Origin: Priapulus caudatus
Lineage: Eukaryota > Priapulida > Priapulimorpha > Priapulimorphida > Priapulidae
Direction of reading: 5' to 3'
Length of the DNA stretch: 62,010 nucleotides
Assembly: GCF_000485595.1 (NCBI RefSeq)
Contig: NW_014577506.1
Coordinates: forward strand, 166,644 to 228,653
The notes under the pieces were generated by a model that was given only the letters and a program-made list of their open reading frames with translations, was not told where the DNA came from and did no database searches. Both the position numbers and the translations under genes were made by a program. Shown here one piece after another: positions 42,495 to 54,806 of this stretch. How positions within the stretch are numbered: the first letter of the stretch is position 1; every line of letters starts with the position of its first letter.

Positions 42495-43000
42495 CTGCCA
42501 TGCTCGTGGCTAATCTAACTGCCATTCTCACTGCCATTCTCGTGGCTATCTAACTGTCATTCTCACTGCCATTCTCGTGGCTATCTAACTGCCATTCTCG
42601 TGGCTATCTAACTGCCATTCTCGCTGCCATTCTCGTGGCTAAACTAATTGCGATTATCACTGCTATTCTCGTTGCTAATCTAACTGCTATTCTCACTGCC
42701 ATTCTCGTTGCTAATCTAACTGCTATTCTCACTGCCATTCTCGTGGCTAATCTAACTGCCATTCTCACTGCCATTCTCGTGGTTATCTAACTGCCATTCT
42801 CGTGGTTATCTAACTGCCATTCTCGTGGCTAAACTAACTGCGATTCTTACTGCGATTATCGCGGCTAATCTAACTGCCATTTTCACTGCCATTCTCGTGG
42901 CTAATATAACTGCCATTCTCACTGCCATTCTCACTGCCATTCTCACTGCCATTCTCGTGGCTAATCTAACTGTCATTCTCGTGGCTAATCTAACCAACAC
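42495..43000 (+). repeat. Intronic minisatellite (CTAACTGCCATTCTCACTGC-type unit)
   Basis: Units of 18 and 36 bases built from CTAACTGCCATTCTC, ACTGCCATTCTC and GTGGCTAAT repeat about 20 times up to the acceptor of GPCR exon 3 (43015). Its pyrimidine-rich strand is the coding strand, so it also supplies the polypyrimidine tract. The last 190 bases are open in the frame of exon 3 and would encode Ala/Ile/Leu/Thr repeats if the intron were retained. Confidence 0.9.
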
Positions 43001-43649
43001 TGCTCCTCTTCGCAGAGGCATCTGTCAGAGCACGAGCAAGTCTCACATCACGATCCACGCCGTACGCTACATCATCGCGTCGATCTGCGCGTTGTCGCTC
43101 GGCGTCTGCGTGCCGACCATCTACGAGTACCGCACGTACCAACGCACCGACGGCAACCGCACCTACACAGCCTGCGGCTCGGCGGACGTCAACAGCGCCA
43201 TCTCGTGGGCGAACGGCATAATGCTCGTGACGCTGTCGTATGTTATTCCGTTGGTTATCATCATGACGAACTACGCGAGGGTGGTGAGGTTCATCTGGAG
43301 ACGAAGTAAGAAGGTGCGCTATTTAACTCGGGCAGGCATGTCGGATGCTAGAATGCAAAACAACATGCGAACAGAAAACACGCGGCCTATACAATGAGGA
43401 CTCGAAAACGCACAGCACGAAACGCACGCAAAGAGAACATGGAAACACGCCATGTGTCATCGCGAGGGTCTACGTTTATTTTTAACTTGTATATTGAGCA
43501 AGTAATTTATGCGAGCAGCAGTCTAAATAAACCACAAATTTGACTCGATATTACAGCCGACGCGAGTACATTCGCGTACCGCAGTTTAAAGCAAACTGAC
43601 TCTACTGAAGGAAAGGAATTTTATATATATATAATATTATATATATATA

Positions 43650-44473
43650 TCAAGAGCTAATATATTACCGTAGACGTTACAAACGAAAAACGGGATAAAT
43701 AGTGCTATTTTCACGAACAACATTTCTACTTTGCCTGCAGAGTCGATAAATAATTTCATGGTATGCATTAAGCAGAATTCTTTGCTCTCTAAAACAAGAA
43801 GCGGCAAGCGCGCTTGTCCAATTACGATACTCCTAAGGCGAGATATCGGCTCCTAAAACACTCCTCCACCATGCCAAACGCCGCCTTCGAATCGCACTTC
43901 TGTCCGCCATCCTTCACTGCGTCTAAGCATTTCGTCTATCGGTTTCCGTCACCGCTTGGAGCGCTGAAATTGATTGTCACATGCCCCAAATTTGGTACTC
44001 TACTAGCTGCGTTTAGAGAACTTAATTAAAAAAACAGTTGCCGGCCGCATCATCGACGGGCATAATGCCGTGCTAGGAAAGATATGGGCAGATAAGGGCA
44101 TAGGCCTGATTCCCCGAAAAGTCCCCTCCACCCTCGCATCCTGCCACCCGAAAATCATTTCATATAAATTTGCGGAAAAACCGAAAACTCTCACGAAGCA
44201 CCGCTTAGCCGCGTGAACGGATGGGGACACGAAAGTGGATTCGAGGTCGCGTTTGGCCATGTGTGGAGGGAGGGTTAGGAGCCGATATCCCGCCTAGGAG
44301 TATCCGTATTGACAAGCGGTTGTCTTGTTTTTAGAGAGGCAAAGAATTCTGCTTAATGGCAATACCATGAAATTATTATAGAGCTCGCAGGCAAAGTAGA
44401 ATTAATGTGTCGTGAAATATGGCACTATTTTCCCGTTTTTTCCGTGTACACTCTAGGTATTATTTAGCTCTTG

Positions 44474-44474
<1 letters not shown>
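43650..44474. mobile_element. 825-base foldback element in (TA)n, intron 3 of the GPCR
   Basis: It starts TCAAGAGCTAA and ends TTAGCTCTTGA, flanked on both sides by TA repeats. The arms are inverted copies of each other for at least 300 bases: GGCGAGATATCGGCTCCTAA at 43838 faces TTAGGAGCCGATATCCCGCC at about 44275, and TTAAGCAGAATTCTTTGC faces GCAAAGAATTCTGCTTAA. No coding frame of known type is present. The end sequences match the much smaller hairpins elsewhere in the window. Confidence 0.75.
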
Positions 44475-44507
<33 letters not shown>

Positions 44508-45214
44508 TATATATATTATATAAAATATATTAATATAATATCTCTTTTCCTATCTCACTTGCTAGTTGTCCGGGCCAGGCAGGGCTCGTCGCTGACCGGC
44601 CAAGCCGCCGGCTTGCGAACGTCGGTCGTCTCGAAGAACAAAGTCAGAATCGTAAAAATGCTCATTCTCGTAGCCGTCATCTTTGCCGTATCGTGGCTGC
44701 CCTACTTTATCATTTTGATACTATCGTACGTGCCACATGCATGCGTTCTCGTACGGACGCAAGAGGGTCCTGGTGGCATACGTAGCACCCAAATCTACAA
44801 GTTCTTCCAAGTAATTTCCTTTTTCACCTGAGTGCAAAATTTGTTTATTGAATAAAATTAATTATGTTATTATATTTTTCAAGCCGAAAACCAAGCGGCC
44901 TAAAAATCCGTATGAAAATCGAGGCAAAACGAAATTTACGTTAAGGAATTATGAGATTTTATGCTAATACGACCGGTTCACGCCTTACGGTCTATCTTGG
45001 CCTGCGTGAGTATACCGTGAGAATGCCAGAGAGAAAAGACGTCGAGTCCAACTGCTGTAAAGTGAAGTGAATTAATTAAAAATTGAAACGGATTATGGGC
45101 CCGTCAGTTTTCAGAGTGGTGTACATCCAAGCGACTCATTTTAGCTTTCCTGTTTTTATTTTTTTAAACATTACTTACAAGTAAGGTCAAAGTAAACTGT
45201 CGGATTATCTTCTA

Positions 45215-45472
45215 TTCTCTCTATCTAATCTAATCAATCTATAATCTATCCAATCTATTCTACTAAATCTATTATCTATCTATCTATCTATACTATCTAT
45301 GCTACTATCTATCTATCTAACATTTAATAATCTATCTATCTACTATCTATCTATCTAATCTATCTAATCTATCCTATTCTAATCTATCTATCTATCTTAT
45401 CTATTATCTATCGTATCTATGCTACTATCTATCTTAATTAATCTATCTATCTATCTATTTATCTATGCTATA

Positions 45473-45522
<50 letters not shown>

Positions 45523-45547
45523 ATATCTATCTATATATCTATCTATA

Positions 45548-45582
<35 letters not shown>

Positions 45583-45595
45583 ATATCTATCTATA

Positions 45596-45627
<32 letters not shown>

Positions 45628-45655
45628 GATCGATCTATATGTCTGTCTATCTATC
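45215..45655. repeat. (TATC)n microsatellite in GPCR intron 4
   Basis: Imperfect TATC repeats become nearly pure at about 45472-45640. It is the same motif as the palindrome blocks but lies outside the palindrome. Confidence 0.9.
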
Positions 45656-46218
45656 TCTGTATGTGCGCGTGCACGCATGCGTGCGTGTGTATGCTTGTAT
45701 CTATGTTTGTTAAATTGCTGCGAAAAATACCGTATTGTAACTGGTGCTCAGCATATGTCACATGCCATTGCATAAAATCCGATATTGACTGTTCCATATA
45801 AAAAAAATCCGCCACGAAGTGCGGCAAAATAAGCTTTGAGCGAATGGACAGGTACACAAAAATTCCTGCGACTGTACTAAGACTTTCCAAACAACCTCCC
45901 GCCGCCACCGAGGAATGTCACTACTGTAATTTGTTGTCTGTTTCCTTGGATTGTGATTTTATATGGTAACAACATTTTGGAACGAGGTTTATTAAACGTT
46001 TAACGCAACGTTTGAGTTTACGTTGAGTTACGTTTAATAAATAATAGGTAGACTAAAGCTAGTATGTGGAATTCTACCTGGCTTTCGATTGTCATACACA
46101 ACTGACTCTATTAAAAACATTATTTACTCCTGAATTTACATATAACAAATCAATTATCGATCAGGGGTAAACAATTTTAATTTTAATACGTAATTTATCA
46201 GGGGGTAATTATTTTGAC

Positions 46219-46253
<35 letters not shown>

Positions 46254-46605
46254 AATATATATATATACATATATATTTGATTTTCAGAAGATTACGGGTC
46301 AGGACGATAGTGCCAATCTGGGCGGTCCGCTGAACAAGCTGCGCGTATGTCTGGCTGCGATCTCCGTTTCCTACAACTCCATACTCTACATAGCCTACAA
46401 CCGAATCTTTCGCGCCGGATTTAGGCGCATTCTTTGCTTCTGTTGGGCGCAAGATGCCGACTCGTGCACGACGGACGATTTCGCTATGACGCTGGCACCG
46501 CGAGCCCCAATGCCATCACAATTTAACGCTGACGCAGCGGTGGTGCCACCGTCGCCAAATGTCACCGCCATGACGTCACTCAAAGTTTCGTCTTGCCAAC
46601 AATGA

Positions 46606-47035
46606 ACCTCAACAAGTAAAGAACCGTAAAGGGACAGATATACATATCGATTCATAGACTGTACATCATGCTGTAATGAGCATACAACAGTAGCCTTCCG
46701 CAAATTGTTTATCGCACACCATTTCTTGTCTATAAAAGAGCAGGTTTATCACTTTTTTGTCGCAATGTTCGTCATTAGAGTGCAGAAATCTGTATTGCAT
46801 ACGTGAGATAGATGCCCAATAGACGTCTGGAAAGCATTTTAAGTTAAATTGCGGTTTTGTGGAGGAAATTACGCAAATCTGTCAAGGTGACCAGGCTGCC
46901 GCGTTTGTGAGTGAAATGTTTTCGACAAATATGCTGGAAAAACTTAAAAACAATTCGTCAAATGTTTGGAGTATATATTGGACGTTGAATCTGTTGTTAT
47001 TTAGCTTGAATAAAGTGTAGGCCTATTCGCGTATA
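46606..47035 (+). other. Probable 3' UTR of the GPCR
   Basis: It runs from the stop codon to just past AATAAA at 47009-47014. No other feature was seen. Confidence 0.5.
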
Positions 47036-47500
47036 CGCCAAAATTCTAGAAGTTTAGATTAGAGAATTAGAATTTATGTTCGATGCTTATTCAGGTCTGC
47101 TGCCCATGGACGCCCTCTACTGTAGGAAAATACCTTTATGCACGGCCCTTGAGCTGTTTATAATAATGTTATATAATTATGTACGTAATAATATATAACG
47201 TATACAATAATGTTTTTATATACAGCTCAGTGGATACGGATCTGGTAAGAGCAATCGGGTACCCTCGGACCATTCAGAGAATAGCGTTGACTGTTTTCTA
47301 GGCATGACGGGAAGAGTCGAATGGGTTTTCCGATTGCTGGTTAGAGTAGTCGCCTAGCGCCATCTAGTGTGACATTGGGGTAAATTATTAGCGGTTAGAT
47401 GCGGAGAGAAGATGATTCCATCGCCAGCTGTGGTGAAGACGGGTGCAGCTAGGAGGGGGGGGGGTAAGGCGTACTTCGTTCTCCGCTGCCGCATACCTAA
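47036..47500. repeat. Intergenic with about 50-base dispersed repeat, copy 2
   Basis: At about 47070-47130, the reverse complement reads CAGTAGAGGGCGTCCATGGG, then CAGCAGACCTGA and AAGCATCGAACA, matching 11990-12045. The remainder is featureless. Confidence 0.55.
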
Positions 47501-47504
47501 CACT

Positions 47505-47690
47505 CCAGCCTGCTTTCCACTGACCTTTCTGCTTTCCAATCACCTTCCTGCTTTCCACTCACATTCCTGCTTTCCACTCGCCTTCCTGCTTTCCACCCAC
47601 CTTCCTGCTTTCCACCCACTTTTCTGCTTTCCACTCACCTTCCTACCTTTCTTCCACCTTCCTGCTTTCTACCCGCTTTTGTGTTTCCTG
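47505..47690 (+). repeat. 19-base minisatellite (TTCCTGCTTTCCACTCACC)
   Basis: About nine tandem copies of a 19-base pyrimidine-rich unit, diverging at the right end. The Phe/Leu/Pro frame through it is an artefact. Confidence 0.85.
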
Positions 47691-48177
47691 TATCCACTTT
47701 AGTGTTTCTTATACTGATCATCCTGTTCACTCCTTGCCTTCGTGTCACTATACATTATGTTCAGCCTCCTACCTGCCTTCGTACCATACTTCCTGTTCCC
47801 TACCCGGCTTCATACTGCCAATTCTAATTTCTGTTAGCTCACTTTAGCACGTAGGCAAAGTCAGTAGTGCATTATAGAAATTTTTGAATACAAACTTATT
47901 ATTACAACAAATCATTACTTTATAATAATAATTACAAAAAGATATATCTTGGCTTGCTTACTGCACGCTCGATCATCAATGGTATAGCCGCGACGTAGTG
48001 CTACCAGTGCTACCAGTACGCTTAATTATTATCGCACTAAAGACCACTGCTATATTTAGCGGCTCTCTCTATGTGAGTGCGTTCTACGGAGACACGTTGT
48101 GTACGTAATGATCGGTAAACAATTGTTCAGGCCCTTGGCAATGCGAGACGGCGTGTCAGCTGTTTGCTGAAAGATCG

Positions 48178-48360
48178 GGCGAATACACTCTTTTCATTCG
48201 GCAAACCTCGGGCGATTCCGCTCCTTTCATTCGGCAAACCTCGGGCGATTCCGCTCCTTTCATTCGGCAAACCTCGGGCGATTTCGCTCCTCTCATTCAT
48301 TCGGCAAACCTCGGGCGATTCCGCCGCTTTCATTCATTCGCCAAACCTCGGGCGAGCCCG
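48178..48360 (+). repeat. 33-base minisatellite (CATTCGGCAAACCTCGGGCG)
   Basis: Five copies of a unit beginning CATTCGGCAAACCTCGGGCG; the later copies carry an extra CATT. A protein-like frame on either strand follows from the unit length being a multiple of three. Confidence 0.85.
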
Positions 48361-48479
48361 CTTGCCTAATTTGTTAGCTGTAGCTACGGTACGGAATCGG
48401 CTGAGGTATGCCGAGTGTATGTCAGACGGATAACTGGGGAAGAGAAGCAGTACTAGAAACATCATTAGTCTAGAAAGTG

Positions 48480-48658
48480 GCACTAATAGTTAGCACTAGT
48501 AGTAGTATCAACGGCAGCATCACCAGCAGTAGTACCAGCAGTAGCAGCAGCAGCACCAGCACCACCACCACCACCACCACCAGCAGCAGCAGCAACAACA
48601 GCAGCAACAGCAGCAGCATCACCACCACCACCACCACCACCACCACAACCACCACCAC

Positions 48659-48696
<38 letters not shown>

Positions 48697-48760
48697 GCAG
48701 CATCATCATCACCACCACCACCACCACCATCAGCAGCAGCAGCAGTAGCAGTAGTTCTGT
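48480..48760. repeat. CAG/CAC/AGT trinucleotide cluster
   Basis: Interleaved CAG, CAC, AAC and AGT triplet runs, about 280 bases. A poly-Ser/Thr frame on + and a poly-Leu/Val frame on - arise from the repeat. Confidence 0.9.
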
Positions 48761-48847
48761 ACGGCTAACAATCTCTGCTAATCATCGCTGACATGGTCGC
48801 TTTAAAACATACACACGCACACACGTACATAGAGAGAGAGAAAAAGG

Positions 48848-49940
48848 ACATGCAGGATCATCGTCCTGTTTCTTAAGTCAGATCTACCGACAAAATTTTA
48901 TCATAGAATTCTATGCTAGAATACCTTCTCTCTATTTTAAATGCAAAATTGTTGCAAAATATTAATATTCTCGAGAGATATTGCGCATGCGCGAGCCCCA
49001 TTTCAGGCGTGCAGTACGGACTGAAGACAACTGCATGATATAGCTTGCTGAGAGAAGGAGTGAGTGTTGGGAGACTGGGGAAAGGCAGCAGGGAAGATAG
49101 CTGGGGCGGGAGAAAAAGAAGGAGGCTGAGCGAAAGACAATGGAGGCAAGGGGACGGGCGAGAGTGGACGAAGTAGGGATTTTGTACCCTACAGGCTAGG
49201 GCGCTCTCCTAATTATAAACACAGGTCTACTGCTAACAATTAATTACAGAAATCTATGCTGAGATACCCCCTAACCATATTAAATTCATAATCATCACAA
49301 AATATAACCCTTCTAGTGAGATATTGCGCATGCGCAAACACACTAACGTGGCCAGATTATGTACTGGCTGGGCTATGCAGCGGGGATCTTACATGCAGGA
49401 TCATCGTCCTGTCTTTTAAGTGAGATCTACGGATGGCATTTTATTATAGAAATCTATGCTAGAATACCTCCTCTCTATTTTAAATGCATAATTTTCGCAA
49501 AATATTAGTATTCTTGAAAGATATTGTGCATGCGCGAGAACCGTTTCAGGCGTGCAATACGGACTGAAGACAACTGCATAATATAGCTTGTTGAGAAAGG
49601 GAGTGAGTGTTGGGAGACTGGGGAAAGACAACAGGGAAGAAAACTGGGGCAAGAGAAAAAGGAGGAGGCTGAGCGAAAGACAATGGAGGCAAGGGGACGG
49701 GCGGGAGCGGATGAAGTAGGAGTTTTGCACTCTACAGACTAGGGCGCTCTCCTAATTATAAACACAGGTCTACTGATAACAATTAATTTCAGAAATCTAT
49801 GCTGAGATACCCCCTAACCATATTAAATTCATAATCATCACAAAATATAACTCTTCTAGTGTGATATTACGCATGCGCTAACAGATTAACGTAGCCAGAT
49901 TATTCACTGGCTTGTATATGCAGCGGGTACCTTACTTGCA
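48848..49940 (+). repeat. 543-base tandem duplication with internal half-repeats
   Basis: Unit 1 begins ACATGCAGGATCATCGTCCT at 48848 and unit 2 with the same words at 49391. They remain similar to about 49940, where a decayed third start (CTTACTTGCAAAGTATTTGTCC) appears. Inside each unit a segment with TCTATGCT...ATATTGCGCATGCGC occurs twice about 340 bases apart, showing an older internal duplication. No gene was recognised. Confidence 0.85.
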
Positions 49941-49974
49941 AAGTATTTGTCCTACTTCTTAACTGAGGTATCTT

Positions 49975-50300
49975 ATTCTCTCGCTCGCTCCCTCCCCCTA
50001 TTTCTCTCTCTTATTCTCTCGCTCGCTCGCTCACTCCCCTCCCTCTCTCATTCTCTCGCTCGCTCCCTCCCTCTCTTTCTCTCTCTTATGCTCTCGCTCG
50101 CTTCCTCCCATCCCTCTCTCATTTTCTCGCATCACAAGCCATCCTCAACTTCTCATTCCCCCACTATCTACCTTTCTGTCTCTTGCTGTTGCTCTCTCTT
50201 TCTTTCTCTCTCGCTCTCTATCTCTCTCTCTCTCTCTCTCGCTCTCTCCCGCCTCACTTTCTCTCGTCCTGTACAATTGTGTGATTGTCATCCTTCCTCA

Positions 50301-50379
<79 letters not shown>

Positions 50380-50380
50380 C
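49975..50380. repeat. (TC)n and TCGC pyrimidine-rich microsatellites
   Basis: CTCTCGCTCGCTCCCTCC-type repeats are followed by a long pure (TC)n at 50303-50371. Frames across it are not genes. Confidence 0.9.
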
Positions 50381-50618
50381 GCATCTCTATGTCCACAGAA
50401 CCCTGCCTAAATACGCTTCGAAAAGTCATGGTGTGAGGCCATCGCGATGCAGTTACGAATTCATGCATGCAAACCCATCTTTCCTCACGCGCATACATCC
50501 ACATGCATCTTTCCGCGCGACCGCTGGATGGCGCTGCCAATGCCAAATGCGAACGCGCCATCTCTCGTCTACTGCTGCATTGCACGCGCACGAAAGAGCC
50601 ATACACACATACACACAC

Positions 50619-50619
<1 letters not shown>

Positions 50620-50660
<41 letters not shown>

Positions 50661-50945
50661 NNNNNNNNNNGCGCACGCACGCACGCACGTACACGCACGT
50701 ACACGCACGCACGCACGTACACGCACACACGCACGCACGCACGCACGTACACGCACGTACACGCACGCACGCACGTACACGCACACACGCACGCACGCAC
50801 GCACGTACACGCACACGAACGCACGCACGCACGCACACACACACGCACGCACGCACACACACACGCGCGCGCGCACGCACGTACACGCACACACGCACGT
50901 ACATGCACGCACACACACGCACGCACGCACGCACATACACACACA
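50620..50945. repeat. (GA)n, 10-N gap and ACGC/ACGTACAC microsatellite
   Basis: GA repeats end at a run of 10 N (50661-50670), then ACGC repeats mixed with GTACACGCAC follow. The gap falls in the repeat, as does the one at 26459. Confidence 0.95.
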
Positions 50946-51780
50946 ACCAACACCACACACGACCAAAGAAAAGCAGCGTTTACGAACACGCGCCTTCTGC
51001 GCACGCTAAATCATTCGTGTCCTAGTTTCGTAAATTGGCATGGGGACCAGGCAGGAGGGGGGAGAAAGGAGAAATTAGCTGAAGGGTAGGTCAAGGAAAT
51101 AGAAACCACACGAGCGCGGCGAAATGCGAAGCTCCCGACGAAATTACGGTGTAGAGCGGAGGAGGGGGAAGGAGGATGCGCAAATAGATCTCATTATGTA
51201 ATCATGGCTTCGATGTTTCTTCGTGGTGTGTGGGATGCGGCCACACACACGTGTAGCGAGAGAAAATAAGCAGGTCCAGGCGGAACATATATTTCTAGGT
51301 AAAAATATGTAATGGGATAATTGTAATGGAATTAGCTGCGCTTCAGTCGCCTAGGAGAATAATTATGTTGTAATTGAAAGTTGTATTTTTGTGCAGTGAG
51401 CACAACCATATACTAAACACATCCGCATACTCGTCGATCTATATTTACGTGTTGAGATTGGATGAAAATCGAAAAGAAGTCCGAGAGAATTCATTGTATT
51501 TACGGACGAAAAAATGCTCGCTATGACAATCTATCCGTGTTTGCTTACATCGCAATGGAATCACAGAATGTATTATTATGCAGCAAATTAGCACAGAAAG
51601 GGCGAGTTAAACCACATGTAACTCTATTTTCTAAGTTCATATTTCCTAAATGACGATTGTTAGTACTGTTTAAAGTGACACATTGACTTCATTCAAGCAG
51701 GATGGGATGTTGGTTTCCTATAGTACAAAAAGAATGACAGTGATTAGAGAAAACGGGGCAAGGTAGGAATAACATATGAA
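50946..51780. other. Intergenic, no recognisable feature
   Basis: No exon, repeat boundary or RNA gene can be supported here. Confidence 0.45.
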
Positions 51781-51789
51781 CAAGACACT

Positions 51790-51880
51790 TCTTGGGGGGG
51801 AAAAAAGAGAGAAAAAGAGAGACGGAGAGAGAGAGTGAGAGAGAGAGAGAGAAAAAGAGGAGAGACACACATACACACAC

Positions 51881-51952
<72 letters not shown>

Positions 51953-51955
51953 TTG
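51790..51955. repeat. (GA)n polypurine microsatellite
   Basis: About 165 bases of GA repeats interrupted once by ACACACATACACACACCC, the same GA/CA junction seen near 50600. Confidence 0.9.
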
Positions 51956-53090
51956 TTATACGCATCTCCTTTATTTTCCTCGTGTCTCTCGTTTAGAAGG
52001 TGCGCTGCTTGTTACCGCTGCGGCCGCGTGCCTGGATGCTGTGTTGCTGTGTTTTACAGTGATCGATCGACTGTTCAAATCTCTCGACCGTGCATCACCT
52101 CGCTAATGATGACGTCATGGAGGAATGCCTTACCTACCCTTAATAAGTACTGTGAGTAGAAACATACAGTACAGCACCAAGTAGTAGCAAAAGCCACATA
52201 GACGCCTGAGGATACCGTGAGCATGCACATGCACATGCACATGCGATAAACGCACGTCACGTGTGGGGGATACTAGTGCCGAGAGCGGCGGCGTGGCGCA
52301 CCTCGTCTCGCGGCAACGTTATCTCTCGCAGCCATGCTCGGGATTCCATGACAGTAGCGAAGTCTATGAGGGGCGGATGAGACGCGTCTACCACTGCGAG
52401 TCAAACGGCTGGAGTCTGGAACGAACGCGGGATTTTCTACCGTATACATGAAAGGAACGCACGTTATCCTTCGGAACGTAAGGATCGTGCTAGGAACGTA
52501 AAGGTGTTCAATATTTCGATAACTCGCTTACGTGCGTTCGCTAACAACTCTAGCTGCTGCGGAAAGCGAGGCGTTCAGCATCTCGATAGCTCGGCGAGTC
52601 TGGCGTTCAAGAACAACTAACCGTTCGTTAATCGATCTGGTGGCTGGAAAGAGACTCAGTACGGCGACGCACGCGCGCACGCACACACACCCCCCGCTAC
52701 CCGGATATTTGTCAACGTCCCGTAGTCGGTGTTTCGCTTGAGTGCGCGCGTGAGGAGAAAGCGCCTCATTCTCTACTCATCTATGTGAGTAGCAGCGGCC
52801 AGATTGAAACGAGCTTACACAAACACACGCACGCGACGACGGCAGACGTGAAGCTGCGCCACGCTCACAGTTAACTGAAGGCAAGTAAGTAAATGATCGC
52901 ATGCGCGTTTTTCGTGGCTAAAAAAGTGTACGGGACGCGTAGTAGTGCGAGCTGAAACCGTGAGAGATGAGAGTAGGATGAATTGCATAATGAAATTGAC
53001 AGTAAACCTTCTGGGTGTAGAGCCGCTTGATGTTTATATAATGGTGGTGCGTCGGTAGGTCTAAAACATTACTCATTATAGGTTTACGGT
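51956..53090. other. Intergenic, no recognisable feature
   Basis: Several short frames exist (for example 52263-52451) but none shows a known motif. A triple CACATG repeat lies at 52221-52242. Confidence 0.4.
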
Positions 53091-53094
53091 ATGT

Positions 53095-53475
53095 GTAAAG
53101 TTAGGGTAATCGGTAGCCTACTTAGTCTTACCCGTATCCTTAACTATAGACATTTCATATATCATTAACTTTTCCCTATAACCTTACCCTTGTCCTTACC
53201 CTAATGCTTACCCAATCCCTCGCCCTAACCCTAACCCTAACACCAACTCTAACCCTAACCATAAATCTAACCCTAGCCATATCTTTAAGCCTAATCTTTA
53301 CTCGTACAAGTACGTTGCTCTTAGCCTTATTCATGTCCTTACTCTAAGCCTTACTCTTATCCCGCCACTTACCATTGCCCTTATCCATATCTTTGGCCTT
53401 ACTCGTACCTTTGCCCTCACTCGTGTCCTTACCCTTACTCGACCCCCTAGCTCGAGCCCTACCCCTAACCGTGTG
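53095..53475. repeat. Degenerate CCCTAA (telomere-like) interstitial array
   Basis: CCTTACCCTAA-type hexamers run for about 380 bases, with exact CCCTAACCCTAACCC-like runs near 53222-53242. An interstitial TTAGGG-type array is consistent with an animal genome using TTAGGG telomeres. Confidence 0.75.
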
Positions 53476-53514
53476 TTCAACCATTTATCGCGCCTCTAGC
53501 AACCCTAAACCTGC

Positions 53515-53776
53515 TGTCTCATTTTATGCGTCATCTGCAACATACAAGTACACAGCACGCACGCTCTGTGCACAAACATAATGAATAAGAGAGGAGCTTA
53601 TCTGCTCCGTAGCGTGCGTGCGGTGTACTTGTGTGTTGCAGGTGAGCATTTGACCGGCATTTACGGGTAATTATCGCAATAATAGGCGAAATAGAGTAGA
53701 GAAACATTAAGACTTTGGTAGTAAATGTTCGTGTTTATTTACCTTTTTTTATTGAGACGTTCCAAGTGCCTGTGGA
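53515..53776. mobile_element. Left-truncated copy of the CACAGGCACTT foldback element
   Basis: It shares with 59080-59515 the blocks GCAACA(C/T)ACAAGTACAC, GTGCGGTGTACTTGTGTGTT, AACATTAAGACTTTGGTAG and the end ATTGAGACGTTCCAAGTGCC. The outer part of the left arm is missing and the central loop differs. Confidence 0.65.
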
Positions 53777-54148
53777 CTGCACGCTGGGGCTGCGTGAAAG
53801 AGAGCGGAGGGGGCGGGTCCGTTAAGTTCGCAACATATGTTCGTGCGTGTGGTATCTGTTCACACGTTGTTGGCACGACTCTACACGCGCCGCTGAGACA
53901 GAAATCCTCTATGCCAGCCGTACTTAGCACGTCGCGAGCTGGGCGTACGTGCTGACACGTGTAGTAAGAAAGCTGATGTTGATGGCGATGATGACGGTAA
54001 TGATGGTGGTCTCGAGGACGCATACATCGTGGTGGTGCTGCTGATCACCGTGTGCATGTGTGTACGTGTGTCAGCACAGGCACTTGGAGAAATTCAGCCT
54101 ACAGTCACGCCGCTGCACATTTATATATATGTATAAGAAACGTGGACC

Positions 54149-54529
54149 ATGAAGAAGGCCCTGCAGGACCGGATTGATGGCACATACACTCGATTTCTTA
54201 TGAGAGTTCAGAACATCAGCTGGCGGGAACACAAAACAAAAGCAGAGATCTATGGAGACATACCACCCATTTTTACCATTGTAGCTCGTCGCAGAACACG
54301 TTTTGCTCGTCATTGTTTCCGTGCCAAAAACCAAATCACATCTGATGTAATCTGCTTGAGACTTCCTTGCCCAACCGTAGGAAGACGGCCACTGAACTAC
54401 ATTGACTGCATTGCAAGGGCTATCCAGCATGACATAGCGGACATGCAGACACTGATGATGGACAAATATTCATGGCATAACATTGTTAACTCTATCTCGG
54501 ATGCGTCCGCTGAGTAGTAGTAGTAGTAG
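54149..54529 (+). mobile_element. 3' tail of a non-LTR (LINE) retrotransposon ORF
   Basis: A 122-codon frame, open to a TAG, has the pattern seen at the C-terminal end of animal LINE reverse-transcriptase proteins: ALQDRIDGTYTRFLMRVQNI, then SWREHKTKAEIYGDIPP, an Arg-rich RRRTRFARHCFR, and GRRPLNYIDC before the final MMDKYSWH. The catalytic domain is absent, so this is a 5'-truncated copy as LINE insertions usually are. The frame runs into a (TAG)n tail at 54515-54529, then TA repeats. RTE- or CR1-like affinity is a guess. Confidence 0.75.
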
Positions 54530-54534
54530 TATAA

Positions 54535-54540
54535 TATTAT

Positions 54541-54571
<31 letters not shown>

Positions 54572-54752
54572 CTCCAAGTGCATGTGTGTGTCAGTTTCTC
54601 CCGACATCTACCCTTCGTCGTTCCTTCTCCCACTCCTACTCATCATTCTTTCTCTCGCCCTCCCCATCTCATTTCTTCCGCGCTCGTGCTCACGTTTTCC
54701 ACCGTTCTCTTTATCCCCCTTCTAGCTCGCTTATTCTCGCTATCGCCCTCGC

Positions 54753-54806
<54 letters not shown>

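Noticed and set aside
48178-48360. Possible CRISPR array
   Set aside because: The 33-base unit repeats without unique spacers, and the genome is eukaryotic. The same reasoning excludes the other minisatellites.
48470-48791. Poly-Ser/Thr and poly-Leu/Val frames
   Set aside because: Arise from CAG/CAC triplets in all frames.
49947-51089. 380-codon frame, the longest in the window
   Set aside because: It crosses TC, GA, an N gap and ACGC repeats; low complexity throughout.
52263-52451. 62-codon frame with mixed composition
   Set aside because: Looks protein-like but has no recognisable motif or splice context; not enough to call a gene.
53095-53475. A chromosome end
   Set aside because: The CCCTAA repeats are degenerate, short and flanked by unique DNA on both sides; this is an interstitial array.
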